64,000 bases of DNA from Umezawaea endophytica (GTDB taxonomy: Bacteria; Actinomycetota; Actinomycetes; Mycobacteriales; Pseudonocardiaceae). A program made the translations under genes and the position numbers. The DNA is taken from NCBI RefSeq assembly GCF_025061645.1, contig NZ_JANYMP010000022.1, positions 1-64,000 on the forward strand, read 5' to 3'. Shown one piece after another: positions 38,388-46,698 of the stretch; the stretch's first letter is position 1, and the number at the start of each line of letters is the position of its first letter. A model generated the notes under the pieces. It did not search any database, was not told the origin of the DNA, and was given only the letters and a program-made list of their open reading frames with translations.

Positions 38388-39575
38388 ATGCAGCGCCGAA
38401 CCCGCCTCGACACGGCAACGAAGGACTTCGATCCTCCGTTCGCGATCGTCGACCTGGACGCGTTCGACCACAACGCGGCCGACCTGGTCCGCCGCGCGAG
38501 CGGCAAACCGATCCGGGTGGCCAGCAAGTCGGTCCGCGTCCGCGACCTGCTGGAACGCGTCCTGGCGAAGCCCGGCTACGCCGGCGTCATGTGCTACTCG
38601 CTCCCCGAGGCGCTCTGGCTGTCGAGCCACGACCTCAGCGAAGACCTGCTGGTCGCGTACCCCACCGTCGACCACGGCGCGCTGCGCACGCTGGCCAGGG
38701 ACGAAACCGCACTGAGCCGGGTAACCCTGGTGGTCGACTCCCTCGCCCACCTGGACCTGATCGACGCCGCACTCGGCGCCCACCACCCCACCATCCGCAT
38801 CTGCCTGGAACTGGACGTCTCCTGGCGCCCCCTACCCGGCTTGCACGTGGGTTCCCGCAGGTCACCGATCCACAGCGCCCGAGACGCGGGCCAACTCGCC
38901 CGCAAGATCTCCGGCCGCACGGGCTTCACCCTCGTGGGCGTCATGGCCTACGAAGGCCAAATCGCGGGCTTGGGCGACAACCCCCCAGGCCAACCCTTCC
39001 GCGGAGCAGCGGTCCGCTGGATGCAAAAACGAAGCGCAGCGGAACTCATCGAACGCCGCAGCGCAGCGGTAGCAGCGGTCAGAACAGTCGTGGACCTGGA
39101 ATTCGTCAACGGCGGCGGCACAGGCAGCCTGGAAGTAACCGGCTCCGACCCGTCGGTAACAGAACTTGCAGCAGGCTCAGGCCTGGTAGGCCCAACCCTC
39201 TTCGACGCCTACCGAACCTTCCACCCGGAACCAGCGTTCCTCTACGCCCTCTCAGTAGTCCGCCGCCCGGCAAAGAACACCGCGACATTGTTCGCAGGCG
39301 GCTACATCGCCTCAGGCACAGCCACCCAGGACCGCCAACCAAGCCCCTACCTACCAGCGGGCTTGGCAACACTCTCACTGGAAGGCGCAGGAGAGGTCCA
39401 AACCCCAGTCGTGGGCAAAGCGGCGGACTCACTAAGACTGGGCGACAGGGTGTGGATGCGTCACGCAAAAGCAGGCGAACTAGCAGAGCGCTTCACCCAC
39501 GTACACCTCCTGGCAGGCAACGACGTGGAACGCACCATCCCCACCTACAGAGGCGAAGGCCAAAGCTTCGGCTAA
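38388..39575 (+). CDS. PLP-dependent amino acid deaminase/aldolase (alanine racemase N-terminal fold)
   Basis: A 395-residue fold-type III PLP enzyme. The alanine-racemase-like barrel starts FAIVDLDAFDHNAADLVRRA, with Lys47 in RVASKSVRV as the likely PLP lysine. ICLELDVSWRP, HVGSRRSPIH and FVNGGGTGSLE follow. The C-terminal domain resembles D-threonine aldolase/D-serine dehydratase. The physiological substrate is unknown. The ATG at 38388 is used; a TTG at 38367 is in frame. From about 38960 onward codons ending in A (GCA, CAA, CTA) become much more frequent than in neighbouring genes. Confidence 0.85.
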   Translation: MQRRTRLDTATKDFDPPFAIVDLDAFDHNAADLVRRASGKPIRVASKSVRVRDLLERVLAKPGYAGVMCYSLPEALWLSSHDLSEDLLVAYPTVDHGALRTLARDETALSRVTLVVDSLAHLDLIDAALGAHHPTIRICLELDVSWRPLPGLHVGSRRSPIHSARDAGQLARKISGRTGFTLVGVMAYEGQIAGLGDNPPGQPFRGAAVRWMQKRSAAELIERRSAAVAAVRTVVDLEFVNGGGTGSLEVTGSDPSVTELAAGSGLVGPTLFDAYRTFHPEPAFLYALSVVRRPAKNTATLFAGGYIASGTATQDRQPSPYLPAGLATLSLEGAGEVQTPVVGKAADSLRLGDRVWMRHAKAGELAERFTHVHLLAGNDVERTIPTYRGEGQSFG

Positions 39576-39609
39576 CACCCTGACCTGCGGACAGTGGTCC
39601 AGTTCACCC

Positions 39610-39720
39610 TGTGGACAACAGGAGGACGTCTATCCCTAGTGGTCAACCCGACCACCACCCACTAGGGCTAGACCAAGCCTCAAAGCCTGTGGACAACCCC
39701 TGTGGACAGCCTGTGGACAA
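39610..39720. promoter_or_regulatory. DnaA-box cluster at 39.6 kb
   Basis: Three perfect boxes, all minus-oriented TTGTCCACA, lie at 39610-39618, 39688-39696 and 39712-39720. A one-mismatch copy is at 39701-39709. They fall in a non-coding spacer about 34 kb from oriC. Confidence 0.78.
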
Positions 39721-39740
39721 CTAGACACACAGCCCACCTC

Positions 39741-39960
39741 TTTCGGCCCCCCCCGGCCGCCCCCCCCCCGCACCGAACGCAACCGCAACCCTTCCTCGCC
39801 CTTGGGCCCCCGGCCGCACCTCGCACCGAACGCGACCGCAGCCCCCCGCCTGCCTTTCGGGCCCCCGGCCGCCACCCGCCCCGAACGCCCCCGCAGCCTC
39901 CCCGCCCTTGGGCCCCCGGCCGCCCCCCGCATCCAACGGCACCGCAACTTTCCGTCCCTC
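39741..39960. repeat. C-rich tandem repeat, unit about 51-57 bp
   Basis: The core GGGCCCCCGGCCGC occurs at 39804, 39859 and 39910, and a degenerate copy with longer C runs lies near 39744. Each is followed by GAACG- and CCGCA-containing sequence. Unit lengths of about 55 and 51 bp keep no reading frame. The plus strand is strikingly C-rich, with runs of nine to ten C. Confidence 0.8.
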
Positions 39961-40006
39961 AACCCACCCCACCCCCCAACCGCACCCCGATTTTCCGCGC
40001 ACATCG

Positions 40007-40061
40007 TGACTCCTTCGCTTTGTCAAGGCATCTTTCCCGCCTTGACAAAGCGAAGGAGTCA
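40007..40061. repeat. Perfect 23-bp inverted repeat (hairpin)
   Basis: Left arm 40007-40029 (TGACTCCTTCGCTTTG then TCAAGGC) pairs perfectly with 40039-40061 around a 9-base loop. The arms are only about half GC, unlike the GC-rich terminators elsewhere in the window. It lies between two convergent genes, so termination is possible, but the composition suggests another origin. Confidence 0.8.
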
Positions 40062-40110
40062 TCGAGACACTCACGCGATCGGGGTGTGCTTGGGCTCTGA
40101 ACCCAAGCCC

Positions 40111-40725
40111 CTACTTGGGCAACCGCGTGGACAAATACCCGCGAATCAACGACTTGGCCTCATCCAGCACCCTCTGCTCCCCGTTCGGATCAATCCGGAA
40201 CGCCAGATCCAGCACCCCGTCCGCAGCCTGAACAGCCACAGCGATCGGCAACTGGAGCTCGTCCAACGGGATCCCGAACTTCGCCGCGATCAACTCCACC
40301 ATCCGATCGGAGATGACCGCGTTGTTGTCCCGCTTGTCGTCCAGCAACCGCATGTCCACCGCGTCACCGAAGCGGACCTTGCTGAACGCGGGCACGTCCC
40401 GGTGCATCCCGACGTAGGCGTCGAAGATCGTGTCCACGGCGTCCCACCAGTGCTCCAGCGGTGTCGACCCGAACCGCGCCGTGATCGTCTCCATGAACTT
40501 GTCGAGGTTGCGCATGGTGAGTGCTTGCACCACCGCGCGCTTGTCGGGGAAGAACTGGTAGAGAGAGCCGACGGCAACTCCCGCGCGTTCGGCGATGAGT
40601 GTTGTCGTCACCCCGTCGTAGCCGACTTCCTCGATCAGCGAGGCACACGCTTCGAGCATCCGCTCGACGCGTTTGGCGCTCCGTTGCTGCACCGGTTGAC
40701 GGCGCAGCGGGGTGGAACTGGTCAC
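40111..40725 (-). CDS. TetR family transcriptional regulator
   Basis: A 204-residue repressor-type protein. The helix-turn-helix is AGVAVGSLYQFFPDKRAVVQAL, preceded by RMLEACASLIEEVGYDGVTTT. The C-terminal ligand domain resembles TetR_C members. The GTG at 40725 has TGGAG upstream; an ATG at 40758 would add 11 residues. It diverges from the beta-glucosidase gene, and the short spacer should hold its operator; AAGCG/CGCTT half-sites around 40791-40807 are a weak candidate. It probably controls the glucosidase-MFS genes (inferred). Confidence 0.88.
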   Translation of the reverse strand: MTSSTPLRRQPVQQRSAKRVERMLEACASLIEEVGYDGVTTTLIAERAGVAVGSLYQFFPDKRAVVQALTMRNLDKFMETITARFGSTPLEHWWDAVDTIFDAYVGMHRDVPAFSKVRFGDAVDMRLLDDKRDNNAVISDRMVELIAAKFGIPLDELQLPIAVAVQAADGVLDLAFRIDPNGEQRVLDEAKSLIRGYLSTRLPK

Positions 40726-40862
40726 GGCGACTCCATGCGACGACGTTGGGACTCCCATAGTGCCTGCTCGACGCGTTTCGCACTTCCCTGTGAAGCGCAA
40801 CACGCTTACTATCCGAATCTGTTTCACGTTCTGGACCAGGAAAAACCACCCGGAGGCGTTGC

Positions 40863-42131
40863 ATGACGTTGCCTGACGAGTTCCTGTGGGGTGTGTCCAC
40901 CTCCGCCTTCCAGATCGAGGGTGCGTTCACCGAGGACGGCCGTGGACGTTCAGTGTGGGACGAGTTCTCGCCCGTTGTCGATGACGACACGGCCGAGATC
41001 GCGTGCGACCACTACCACCGGTACGCGGACGACATCACCCTGATGAAGGACCTCGGCGTCGGCGCCTACCGGTTCTCCATCGCCTGGCCACGCGTGCAAC
41101 CGACCGGGAAGGGCCCCGCGAACAGCGCGGGCCTCGACTTCTACGACCGGTTGGTCGACGGTCTCGTCGAGGCCGGGATCGACCCGGTCGCGACCCTCTA
41201 CCACTGGGACACGCCGCAGGTCCTCGAGGACGAGGGCGGCTGGCTGGGCCGGGACATCACCGGAAGGTTCGCCGAGTACGCGGCGCTCGTCGCCGATCGG
41301 CTCGCCGATCGGGTGAAACTCTGGATTCCGATCAACGAACCCGTCGTCGTCACGCTTTCGGGTTACGCGATCGGCGAACACGCGCCGGGGAAGTCGCTCC
41401 TGTTCGGCTCGCTGCCCGCCGCCCACCACCTGAACCTGGCGCACGGCCTGGCGGTCGAAGCGCTGCGGGCGAACGGCGCGAACGCGGTCGGCACGGCGAA
41501 CAACCACTCGCCCGCGTGGCCCGCCACCGATTCCCCCGAGGACCGGTTCGCCGCCGGGTTCTACGACACCATCCACAACTGGCTGTTCGCCGACCCGCAG
41601 CTCACCGGCGCCTACCCCGAGGAGGCCGCGCCGTTCCTGCCGATCGTCGACGGCGACCTGGAGAAGATCGCCGCACCGCTCGACTTCTACGGCGTCAACT
41701 ACTACAACCCGACCCGGCTCAAGGCGACCACCGAGGGCGAGCCGCTGCCGTTCGAGCGGATCGACATCGACGAGTACCCGAAGACCTCCTTCGGCTGGCC
41801 GGTCGTGCCGGAAGGCCTGACCGAGATGCTGACGACGCTCAAGGACCGCTACGGCGACCGCCTGCCCCCGGTGTACATCACCGAATCCGGGTGCAGCTAT
41901 CCGGAGGACCTCGCCGACCAGGCCCGGATCGACTACCTCGACAGCCACCTCAGCGCGGCGCGCGCGGCGGGCGTCCGCGGGTACTTCGTGTGGTCGATCA
42001 TGGACAACTTCGAGTGGGACTCGGGCTACTCCCAGCGCTTCGGCCTGGTGCACGTGGACTACAAGACGCAGGAACGGACCCCGCGCGACTCGTACCGCTG
42101 GTACCGCGATGTCATCGCAGGCGACAACTGA
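40863..42131 (+). CDS. GH1 family beta-glucosidase
   Basis: A 422-residue retaining glycosidase with a (beta/alpha)8 barrel. The N-terminal signature is FLWGVSTSAFQIEGA. The acid/base is Glu159 in PINEP and the nucleophile is Glu341 in ITESG. WSIMDNFEWDSGYSQRFGL near the C-terminus is the aglycone/sugar-binding motif. There is no signal peptide, so it acts in the cytoplasm on imported beta-glucosides. The ATG is preceded by CCGGAGG. The MFS gene overlaps its end by 23 bases. Confidence 0.94.
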   Translation: MTLPDEFLWGVSTSAFQIEGAFTEDGRGRSVWDEFSPVVDDDTAEIACDHYHRYADDITLMKDLGVGAYRFSIAWPRVQPTGKGPANSAGLDFYDRLVDGLVEAGIDPVATLYHWDTPQVLEDEGGWLGRDITGRFAEYAALVADRLADRVKLWIPINEPVVVTLSGYAIGEHAPGKSLLFGSLPAAHHLNLAHGLAVEALRANGANAVGTANNHSPAWPATDSPEDRFAAGFYDTIHNWLFADPQLTGAYPEEAAPFLPIVDGDLEKIAAPLDFYGVNYYNPTRLKATTEGEPLPFERIDIDEYPKTSFGWPVVPEGLTEMLTTLKDRYGDRLPPVYITESGCSYPEDLADQARIDYLDSHLSAARAAGVRGYFVWSIMDNFEWDSGYSQRFGLVHVDYKTQERTPRDSYRWYRDVIAGDN

Positions 42132-43344
42132 GGCGCTCGGCGAACCGGTCGTCCCGGTTCGCCGGAGCTGGATGACGTGGCTGTTCCTCGCGAACCTCGG
42201 GCTGTGGCTCGGCATCTACGCGCCCATCCAGGTGCTGCTCCCGCAGCAGGCCGAACTGTTCGACCAGGCCAACAAGGAACTGGTGTTCGGCCTGGTCACG
42301 GGAGCGGGCGCCATCGCGGCGCTGCTCGCGAACCCGGTCATCGGCCTGCTGTCGGACCGCACCACGTCGAGGTTCGGCCGCCGCCACCCGTGGACGCTCG
42401 CGGGTGCGCTGATCGGCGCGTCCGGACTCGTCGTGCTGGCCAACGCGCCGAGCATCACCGTGATGACGATCGGCTGGTGCCTCGTCCAGGCGGGCCTGAA
42501 CGGGATGCTGGCCAGCCTCACCTCGGTGGTGCCGGACCAGGTCCCGGTTGGCCAGCGGGCAACGGTCGGCGGTCTGGTCGGGATCAGCCAGATGCTGGGC
42601 ACGGTGCTCGGCGCGGTCGTCGTGACGCTGCTGGTGACCGGTCTGATGAATGGCTACCTGGCGTGCGCGGCGATCGTGGTGGTCGGCGCGCTGCTGTTCG
42701 TAGTGATCACGCCGGACGTCCGGCTGCCGAAGGTGTTGCGGCCGTCGTTCGTGCTGCGCGAGATGTGGATCTCGCCGAAGGCGCACCCCGACTTCACCTG
42801 GGCGTGGGGCTGCCACTTCATGATCAACCTCGGTAACGCGTTCGGCACGCTCTACCTGCTGTTCTTCCTCGCCGACGTGGTCCACTACCCGTCGCCCGAA
42901 GACGGGCTCCTCATCCTGATGGGTCTGTACGGCGCCGCGCTCGTCGTCGGCGCGGTCGTGTTCGGCTCCATGTCGGACCGCACCGGCAAGCGCAAGCCGT
43001 TCGTCTACCTCGCGGTCGCGGTCATGGCCGCCGCCGCCCTGCTGCTCGTCGTCTGGCAGACGTGGACCGCGGCCCTGATCGCCGCCCCGCTGCTGGGCGT
43101 CGGGTTCGGCGTCTACATGGCCGTGGCGCTCGCGCTGCTCACGCAGGTGCTGCCCGCCGCGGCGGACCGGGCGAAGGACCTGGGCGTGGTCAACATCGCG
43201 AACGCGCTGCCGCAGGTCGTCGCCCCGCTGCTGACCACGGTCGTGCTCGCCAACCTCGGCGGCTACCGCGGGCTGTTCGCCGTGTCGGCGCTCGCCACCC
43301 TCCTCGCCGGGTTCCTGGTGAGCCGAGTCAGGTCCGTTTCCTAG
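42109..43344 (+). CDS. MFS transporter (probable sugar uptake)
   Basis: A 411-residue major facilitator protein with about 12 helices. Loop motifs are GLLSDRTTSRFGRRHPW between helices 2 and 3 and GSMSDRTGKRKPF in the second half. The start lies inside the beta-glucosidase gene, which implies coupled translation and a shared role: import of a beta-glucoside followed by hydrolysis. Substrate is inferred from context only. Confidence 0.88.
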   Translation: MSSQATTEALGEPVVPVRRSWMTWLFLANLGLWLGIYAPIQVLLPQQAELFDQANKELVFGLVTGAGAIAALLANPVIGLLSDRTTSRFGRRHPWTLAGALIGASGLVVLANAPSITVMTIGWCLVQAGLNGMLASLTSVVPDQVPVGQRATVGGLVGISQMLGTVLGAVVVTLLVTGLMNGYLACAAIVVVGALLFVVITPDVRLPKVLRPSFVLREMWISPKAHPDFTWAWGCHFMINLGNAFGTLYLLFFLADVVHYPSPEDGLLILMGLYGAALVVGAVVFGSMSDRTGKRKPFVYLAVAVMAAAALLLVVWQTWTAALIAAPLLGVGFGVYMAVALALLTQVLPAAADRAKDLGVVNIANALPQVVAPLLTTVVLANLGGYRGLFAVSALATLLAGFLVSRVRSVS

Positions 43345-43360
43345 GTGCTGGAGGTAGTTC

Positions 43361-44152
43361 GTGCGGTTGGACGGCAAGACGGTGCTGATCACCGGGGCTT
43401 CCCAGGGGATCGGCGCGGCGACCGCTGAACTCGTCGCCACCAGGGGTGCGCTGGTGATACTTGTGGCCCGCAGCGCTCAAGGGCTCTCCGAACACGCCGA
43501 ACGGATTGCCGCGACAGGTGGGCGTGCCGTCGTCCGCGCCGCTGATCTCGCGGACAGCGCCCAGATCGTCGCGCTGGCAGAACGCGTTCTCGGCGAGTTC
43601 GGGCCGCCGGACGTCCTGGTCAACAACGCGGGCGTCGGCCGGTGGCTGTTCCTGGACGAGACCGACCAGGACGAGCTCACCGGGATGGCCGCGGTGCCGT
43701 ACCTGGCGGCGGCCCGGCTGACCCGCGAACTGCTGCCCGCCATGCGAGAACGCGGAACCGGCCGGATCGTGGTGGTGAACTCGCCGATCTCGCGGATGCC
43801 CATCCCCGGCGCGACCGGCTACACGTCGGCGCGGTTCGCGTTGCGCGGGTTGACCGCGGCCCTCCGGTTGGACCTGCGCGGCACCGGGATCGGGATCAGC
43901 GAAGTGATCCCGAGCAAGGTGAACAGCCAGTACTGGGTCAACAACCCCGGCGCCGAGGACCGGATGCCGAGCATCTCGAAGCTGATCCCCGACGTGACCT
44001 CGGAACAGGTCGCCGCCGCCATCGCCTCGGTGATCGAGAAGGACCGCGCGGAACTCGTGTTCCCCTGGCAGCTCAAGGCTTTTGAGGTCGGATCACGCTT
44101 GTTCCCCGGACTGACGCACTACCTCGCCTGGAAGACCGGCACCCATCGCTGA
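43361..44152 (+). CDS. Short-chain dehydrogenase with atypical active site
   Basis: A 263-residue SDR. The cofactor motif is TGASQGIG (11-18) and NNAG is at 88-91. The catalytic tyrosine is Tyr154, but the usual lysine four residues on is Arg158 (YTSAR). Ser141 or Ser144 may serve as the catalytic serine. The C-terminus has an extra hydrophobic segment (LFPGLTHYLAWKTG). GTG start after GGAGG, 16 bp beyond the MFS gene, so it is part of the same operon. Substrate unknown. Confidence 0.88.
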   Translation: MRLDGKTVLITGASQGIGAATAELVATRGALVILVARSAQGLSEHAERIAATGGRAVVRAADLADSAQIVALAERVLGEFGPPDVLVNNAGVGRWLFLDETDQDELTGMAAVPYLAAARLTRELLPAMRERGTGRIVVVNSPISRMPIPGATGYTSARFALRGLTAALRLDLRGTGIGISEVIPSKVNSQYWVNNPGAEDRMPSISKLIPDVTSEQVAAAIASVIEKDRAELVFPWQLKAFEVGSRLFPGLTHYLAWKTGTHR

Positions 44153-44162
44153 ACAGTGAAAT

Positions 44163-44203
44163 CGGCCCCGATGCACGCGCGGGAGGTGCGCACATCGGGG
44201 CCG
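44163..44203 (+). terminator. Hairpin after the SDR gene
   Basis: An 11-bp stem CGGCCCCGATG (44163-44173) pairs with 44193-44203. The loop contains a second inverted repeat (CACGCGC/GTGCGC). It begins 10 bp after the SDR stop. The remaining 200 bp up to the next gene show no supported feature. Confidence 0.65.
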
Positions 44204-44400
44204 AGGTGGAGTCCGCGGACCGGCATCGGTCGGGGAGGAAGGTGCACAACACCAGTCCGCGGAAGTCTTGTCATTCAGTTGGAGAAGCTGGCCGGCGATC
44301 CGTTCGTCGCGGTCGGGGGGTCGCACGTCCCGGATCGCCGGCCAGTAGGCGGTGGCCCAGCCGTGTCGTGTCGGGGGAACGACACGGCCGGGGCCGCCCG

Positions 44401-44760
44401 TTAGTGGGCTCTGACCACCGCGCGGCGAGACCTGGTGACAGGAGGGGTCACCGGGGCTGCGCGCAGGTGGCGAGCCGGGCGCGGGGCCAAACCGCCCGCG
44501 ACCAGGTGTTCGTACGCGGCGCGCCACACCGAACAAGGAGACTTCTGCTGCCGCCACCGACTGGAGCACTCAGGGCAGTTGCCCTTCTCGTCCGGCTCGT
44601 GTGCGGCCAGCAGCGCTCGCCATCCCTCGGTCAGCCGGGGGAGTTCGGATCGAGCCACCGAGAGCAGGGACGGGGCGTCGGCTTGACTGGCCAGCTCTGT
44701 GAGCAGGTCCAGTCGCTCCCACACCGCGTTGCGGAGGACTTGTCCAAGGATCTCGTCCAT
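44401..44760 (-). CDS. Small Cys-containing hypothetical protein
   Basis: A 119-residue protein. The N-terminal half is helical (MDEILGQVLRNAVWERLDLL). A cysteine motif follows, CPEC then C eleven residues later (CPECSSRWRQQKSPC), suggesting metal binding. The basic tail is rich in Arg, Pro and Val. No family is recognised. ATG at 44760, 13 bp after the preceding gene of the pair. Both diverge from the XRE-TPR regulator gene. Confidence 0.68.
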   Translation of the reverse strand: MDEILGQVLRNAVWERLDLLTELASQADAPSLLSVARSELPRLTEGWRALLAAHEPDEKGNCPECSSRWRQQKSPCSVWRAAYEHLVAGGLAPRPARHLRAAPVTPPVTRSRRAVVRAH

Positions 44761-44773
44761 CGAAACGTCACCG

Positions 44774-45100
44774 TCACCTTTCCGCCTGCTCGGCGGCTTC
44801 GCGTAGCGCAGCCCTGAGCTGTACGAGTTGGTCAGCCGAGAGCACCGCGGTCTCACCGGGAGGGCCGACCAGGACCACGCGGTCCTCGTCCACCACAACG
44901 GTGAGGCAGCGCTCACGGTCGACCACGTCGCTGCAACGAATCCGCCACCAACGACGTTGCCCAGTCGAACCGCGCCATCCGGAGCCAAGGTCGTTCGACT
45001 CCTGGACAGTCAGGGAAGACGAAGAGGACACCGTCGTGGGAACGGCAGGCTCTGCCGAGCCACCACGTGTGGTGGTCACCGCCCGCTCGATCAGATCCAC
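44774..45100 (-). CDS. Hypothetical protein, first of a pair
   Basis: A 108-residue protein. A variable N-terminus (Ser/Thr-rich to about residue 45) leads into GQRRWWRIRCSDVVDRER and a beta-hairpin-like segment CLTVVVDEDRVVLVGPPGE. It ends in an amphipathic helix SADQLVQLRAALREAAEQA. GTG at 45100 with GGAGAGGA upstream. No family was recognised; the position next to an XRE regulator suggests a regulatory partner (inferred). Confidence 0.68.
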   Translation of the reverse strand: MDLIERAVTTTRGGSAEPAVPTTVSSSSSLTVQESNDLGSGWRGSTGQRRWWRIRCSDVVDRERCLTVVVDEDRVVLVGPPGETAVLSADQLVQLRAALREAAEQAER

Positions 45101-45315
45101 TGGGTGTTCCTCTCCGTGCTCACTCGCTTACCGGAACTTAGATTGCGATGATTCATCCCGGATCGGGACGTCAAAACGCTGGCCGGTGGAAGTGCCACGA
45201 TGAGCGGTCAGTGGAGTTCGGTAGAGCCGATCAGCTCCGCCGATCGGTACTTCTCGCAGTTGGGGGAGTGCCCCTACTCTGCCGTTGACGCCCAAAGGAC
45301 TGTGAGGCGGCGAAA

Positions 45316-46698
45316 TTGAACACCATGAGTTCGCAAGGTGCTCCGGTGAGTTCCGAGGTCTGGGACCAGCAGGAGATGCGGGACGCGCTTGCTCGGCGGG
45401 AGATCAGCTCGGTGTACCGGCTGCTCCGCCGCCACGGTGTGTCGCAGCGCCAGATCGCGGCGCTGACGGGCCAGTCGCAGTCCGAGGTCTCGGAGATCCT
45501 CAAGGGTCGTCAGGTCATGGCCTACGACGTCCTGACGCGGATCGCCATGGGCCTGGGCGTACCCAGGGGGTACATGGGCCTCGCTTACGACGAGGCAACG
45601 GCAGTACGGGTGGCCGCGACCGCGGACTCACCCAATTCTGAGGAGGACGAGTCGGTGAAGCGTCGGAAGTTCCTCGCGCACGCCGCCGCCGTGACAGTCG
45701 GCGCGGCCGTGCTCGGTACGGACTCCGGGTCGTGGGTTTCGAACCCCACACAGACTCCGGCCCCTGGACGTATCGGGATGACCGACGTCCGCCAGGTGGA
45801 AGCGGCCACGCGCGCCCTGCGAGCGCTGGACTACCAGTACGGCGGCGGCTCCTGTCGCGACGCAGTGGTGGCCCAGTTGTCGTGGGGCCAGCAGATGCTG
45901 GGCGCGAACGCGACGGACCTGGTGCGGGAGCGGCTCTTCGTGGCTCTCGCCGACCTGCACAACCTGGCCGGGTGGACGTCGTTCGACACCGGTCTCATGG
46001 ACTCCGCCCGCAACCACTTCGGGCAGGCGCTCGACCTCGCGAAGCAGGGTCGCAACGAGGCGCTGGTGGCGAACATCCTCTACCGCATGGGTCGGGTGTA
46101 CCTGCACCAGGACGCCCCGGACGACGCGCTCAAGGTGTTCCAGCTCGGCCAGTTGGCGGCGCAGAACTCCGGTTCCGAACTGGCCGTCGGCATCCTCTGC
46201 GCGAACGAGGCGTGGGCCTACGCGAAGATGGGTTCGGACGACCAGGCCATCAAGCTGCTCGGTCGCGCCCGTGACGAGTTCGCCAGGGCGAACGTCGGCG
46301 AAGCGCCCGCGTGGGCCAAGTTCTTCACCGAGATCGACCTGTCGTCGATGATCGGCACGGTGCACACGGAGCTGGCCCAGACGGTGGACGTGAAGTACAC
46401 GCGGACCGCGATCCCCGCGCTGTCCAAGGCGGTCAACGGGTTCGGCGAGGACATGACCCGCAACCGGTCGTTCAACCTGACCTCGTTGTCGATCAACCAC
46501 CTCATCGAGGGCGACGTCGACCACGGCGCGAAGGTCGGCCGCCAGGCCGTCGACCTGTCCGAGGGCTTGAAGTCCATCCGCACCAAGGACCGCATGAAGC
46601 CCTTGCTGCGCGAGGCCGACAAGCGCCGCAACAACCCCGATGCCCGTGAGCTGGCGGACCGCCTTGCCAAGTTCACCGGCAGCGATACCGCGGCGTGA
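45316..46698 (+). CDS. XRE-type regulator with TPR domain
   Basis: A 460-residue protein. An N-terminal helix-turn-helix (about 20-80) has SSVYRLLRRHGVSQRQIAAL and SQSEVSEILKGRQV. A linker contains KRRKFLAHAAAVTVGAAVLG, which resembles a Tat-type signal but sits internally (about residues 114-135) and is common in this regulator class. The C-terminal 300 residues are TPR-like helical repeats. Such proteins (NsdA-like) often regulate development or antibiotic production in actinomycetes; that is family knowledge. The TTG at 45316 suits GAGGCGG; an ATG at 45325 is possible. The next gene overlaps the stop by four bases. Confidence 0.85.
   Translation: MNTMSSQGAPVSSEVWDQQEMRDALARREISSVYRLLRRHGVSQRQIAALTGQSQSEVSEILKGRQVMAYDVLTRIAMGLGVPRGYMGLAYDEATAVRVAATADSPNSEEDESVKRRKFLAHAAAVTVGAAVLGTDSGSWVSNPTQTPAPGRIGMTDVRQVEAATRALRALDYQYGGGSCRDAVVAQLSWGQQMLGANATDLVRERLFVALADLHNLAGWTSFDTGLMDSARNHFGQALDLAKQGRNEALVANILYRMGRVYLHQDAPDDALKVFQLGQLAAQNSGSELAVGILCANEAWAYAKMGSDDQAIKLLGRARDEFARANVGEAPAWAKFFTEIDLSSMIGTVHTELAQTVDVKYTRTAIPALSKAVNGFGEDMTRNRSFNLTSLSINHLIEGDVDHGAKVGRQAVDLSEGLKSIRTKDRMKPLLREADKRRNNPDARELADRLAKFTGSDTAA

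Noticed and set aside
44166-44380. Minus-strand peptide with segment DERIAGQLLQLNDKTSADW
   Set aside because: It looks partly protein-like, but no start with a ribosome site exists in frame and it overlaps a hairpin and the 3' end of the SDR gene.
45780-45810. Internal hydrophobic Tat-like segment of the XRE-TPR protein taken as a sign of export
   Set aside because: The segment (encoded near 45655-45725) follows a DNA-binding domain and is not N-terminal, so export is implausible.
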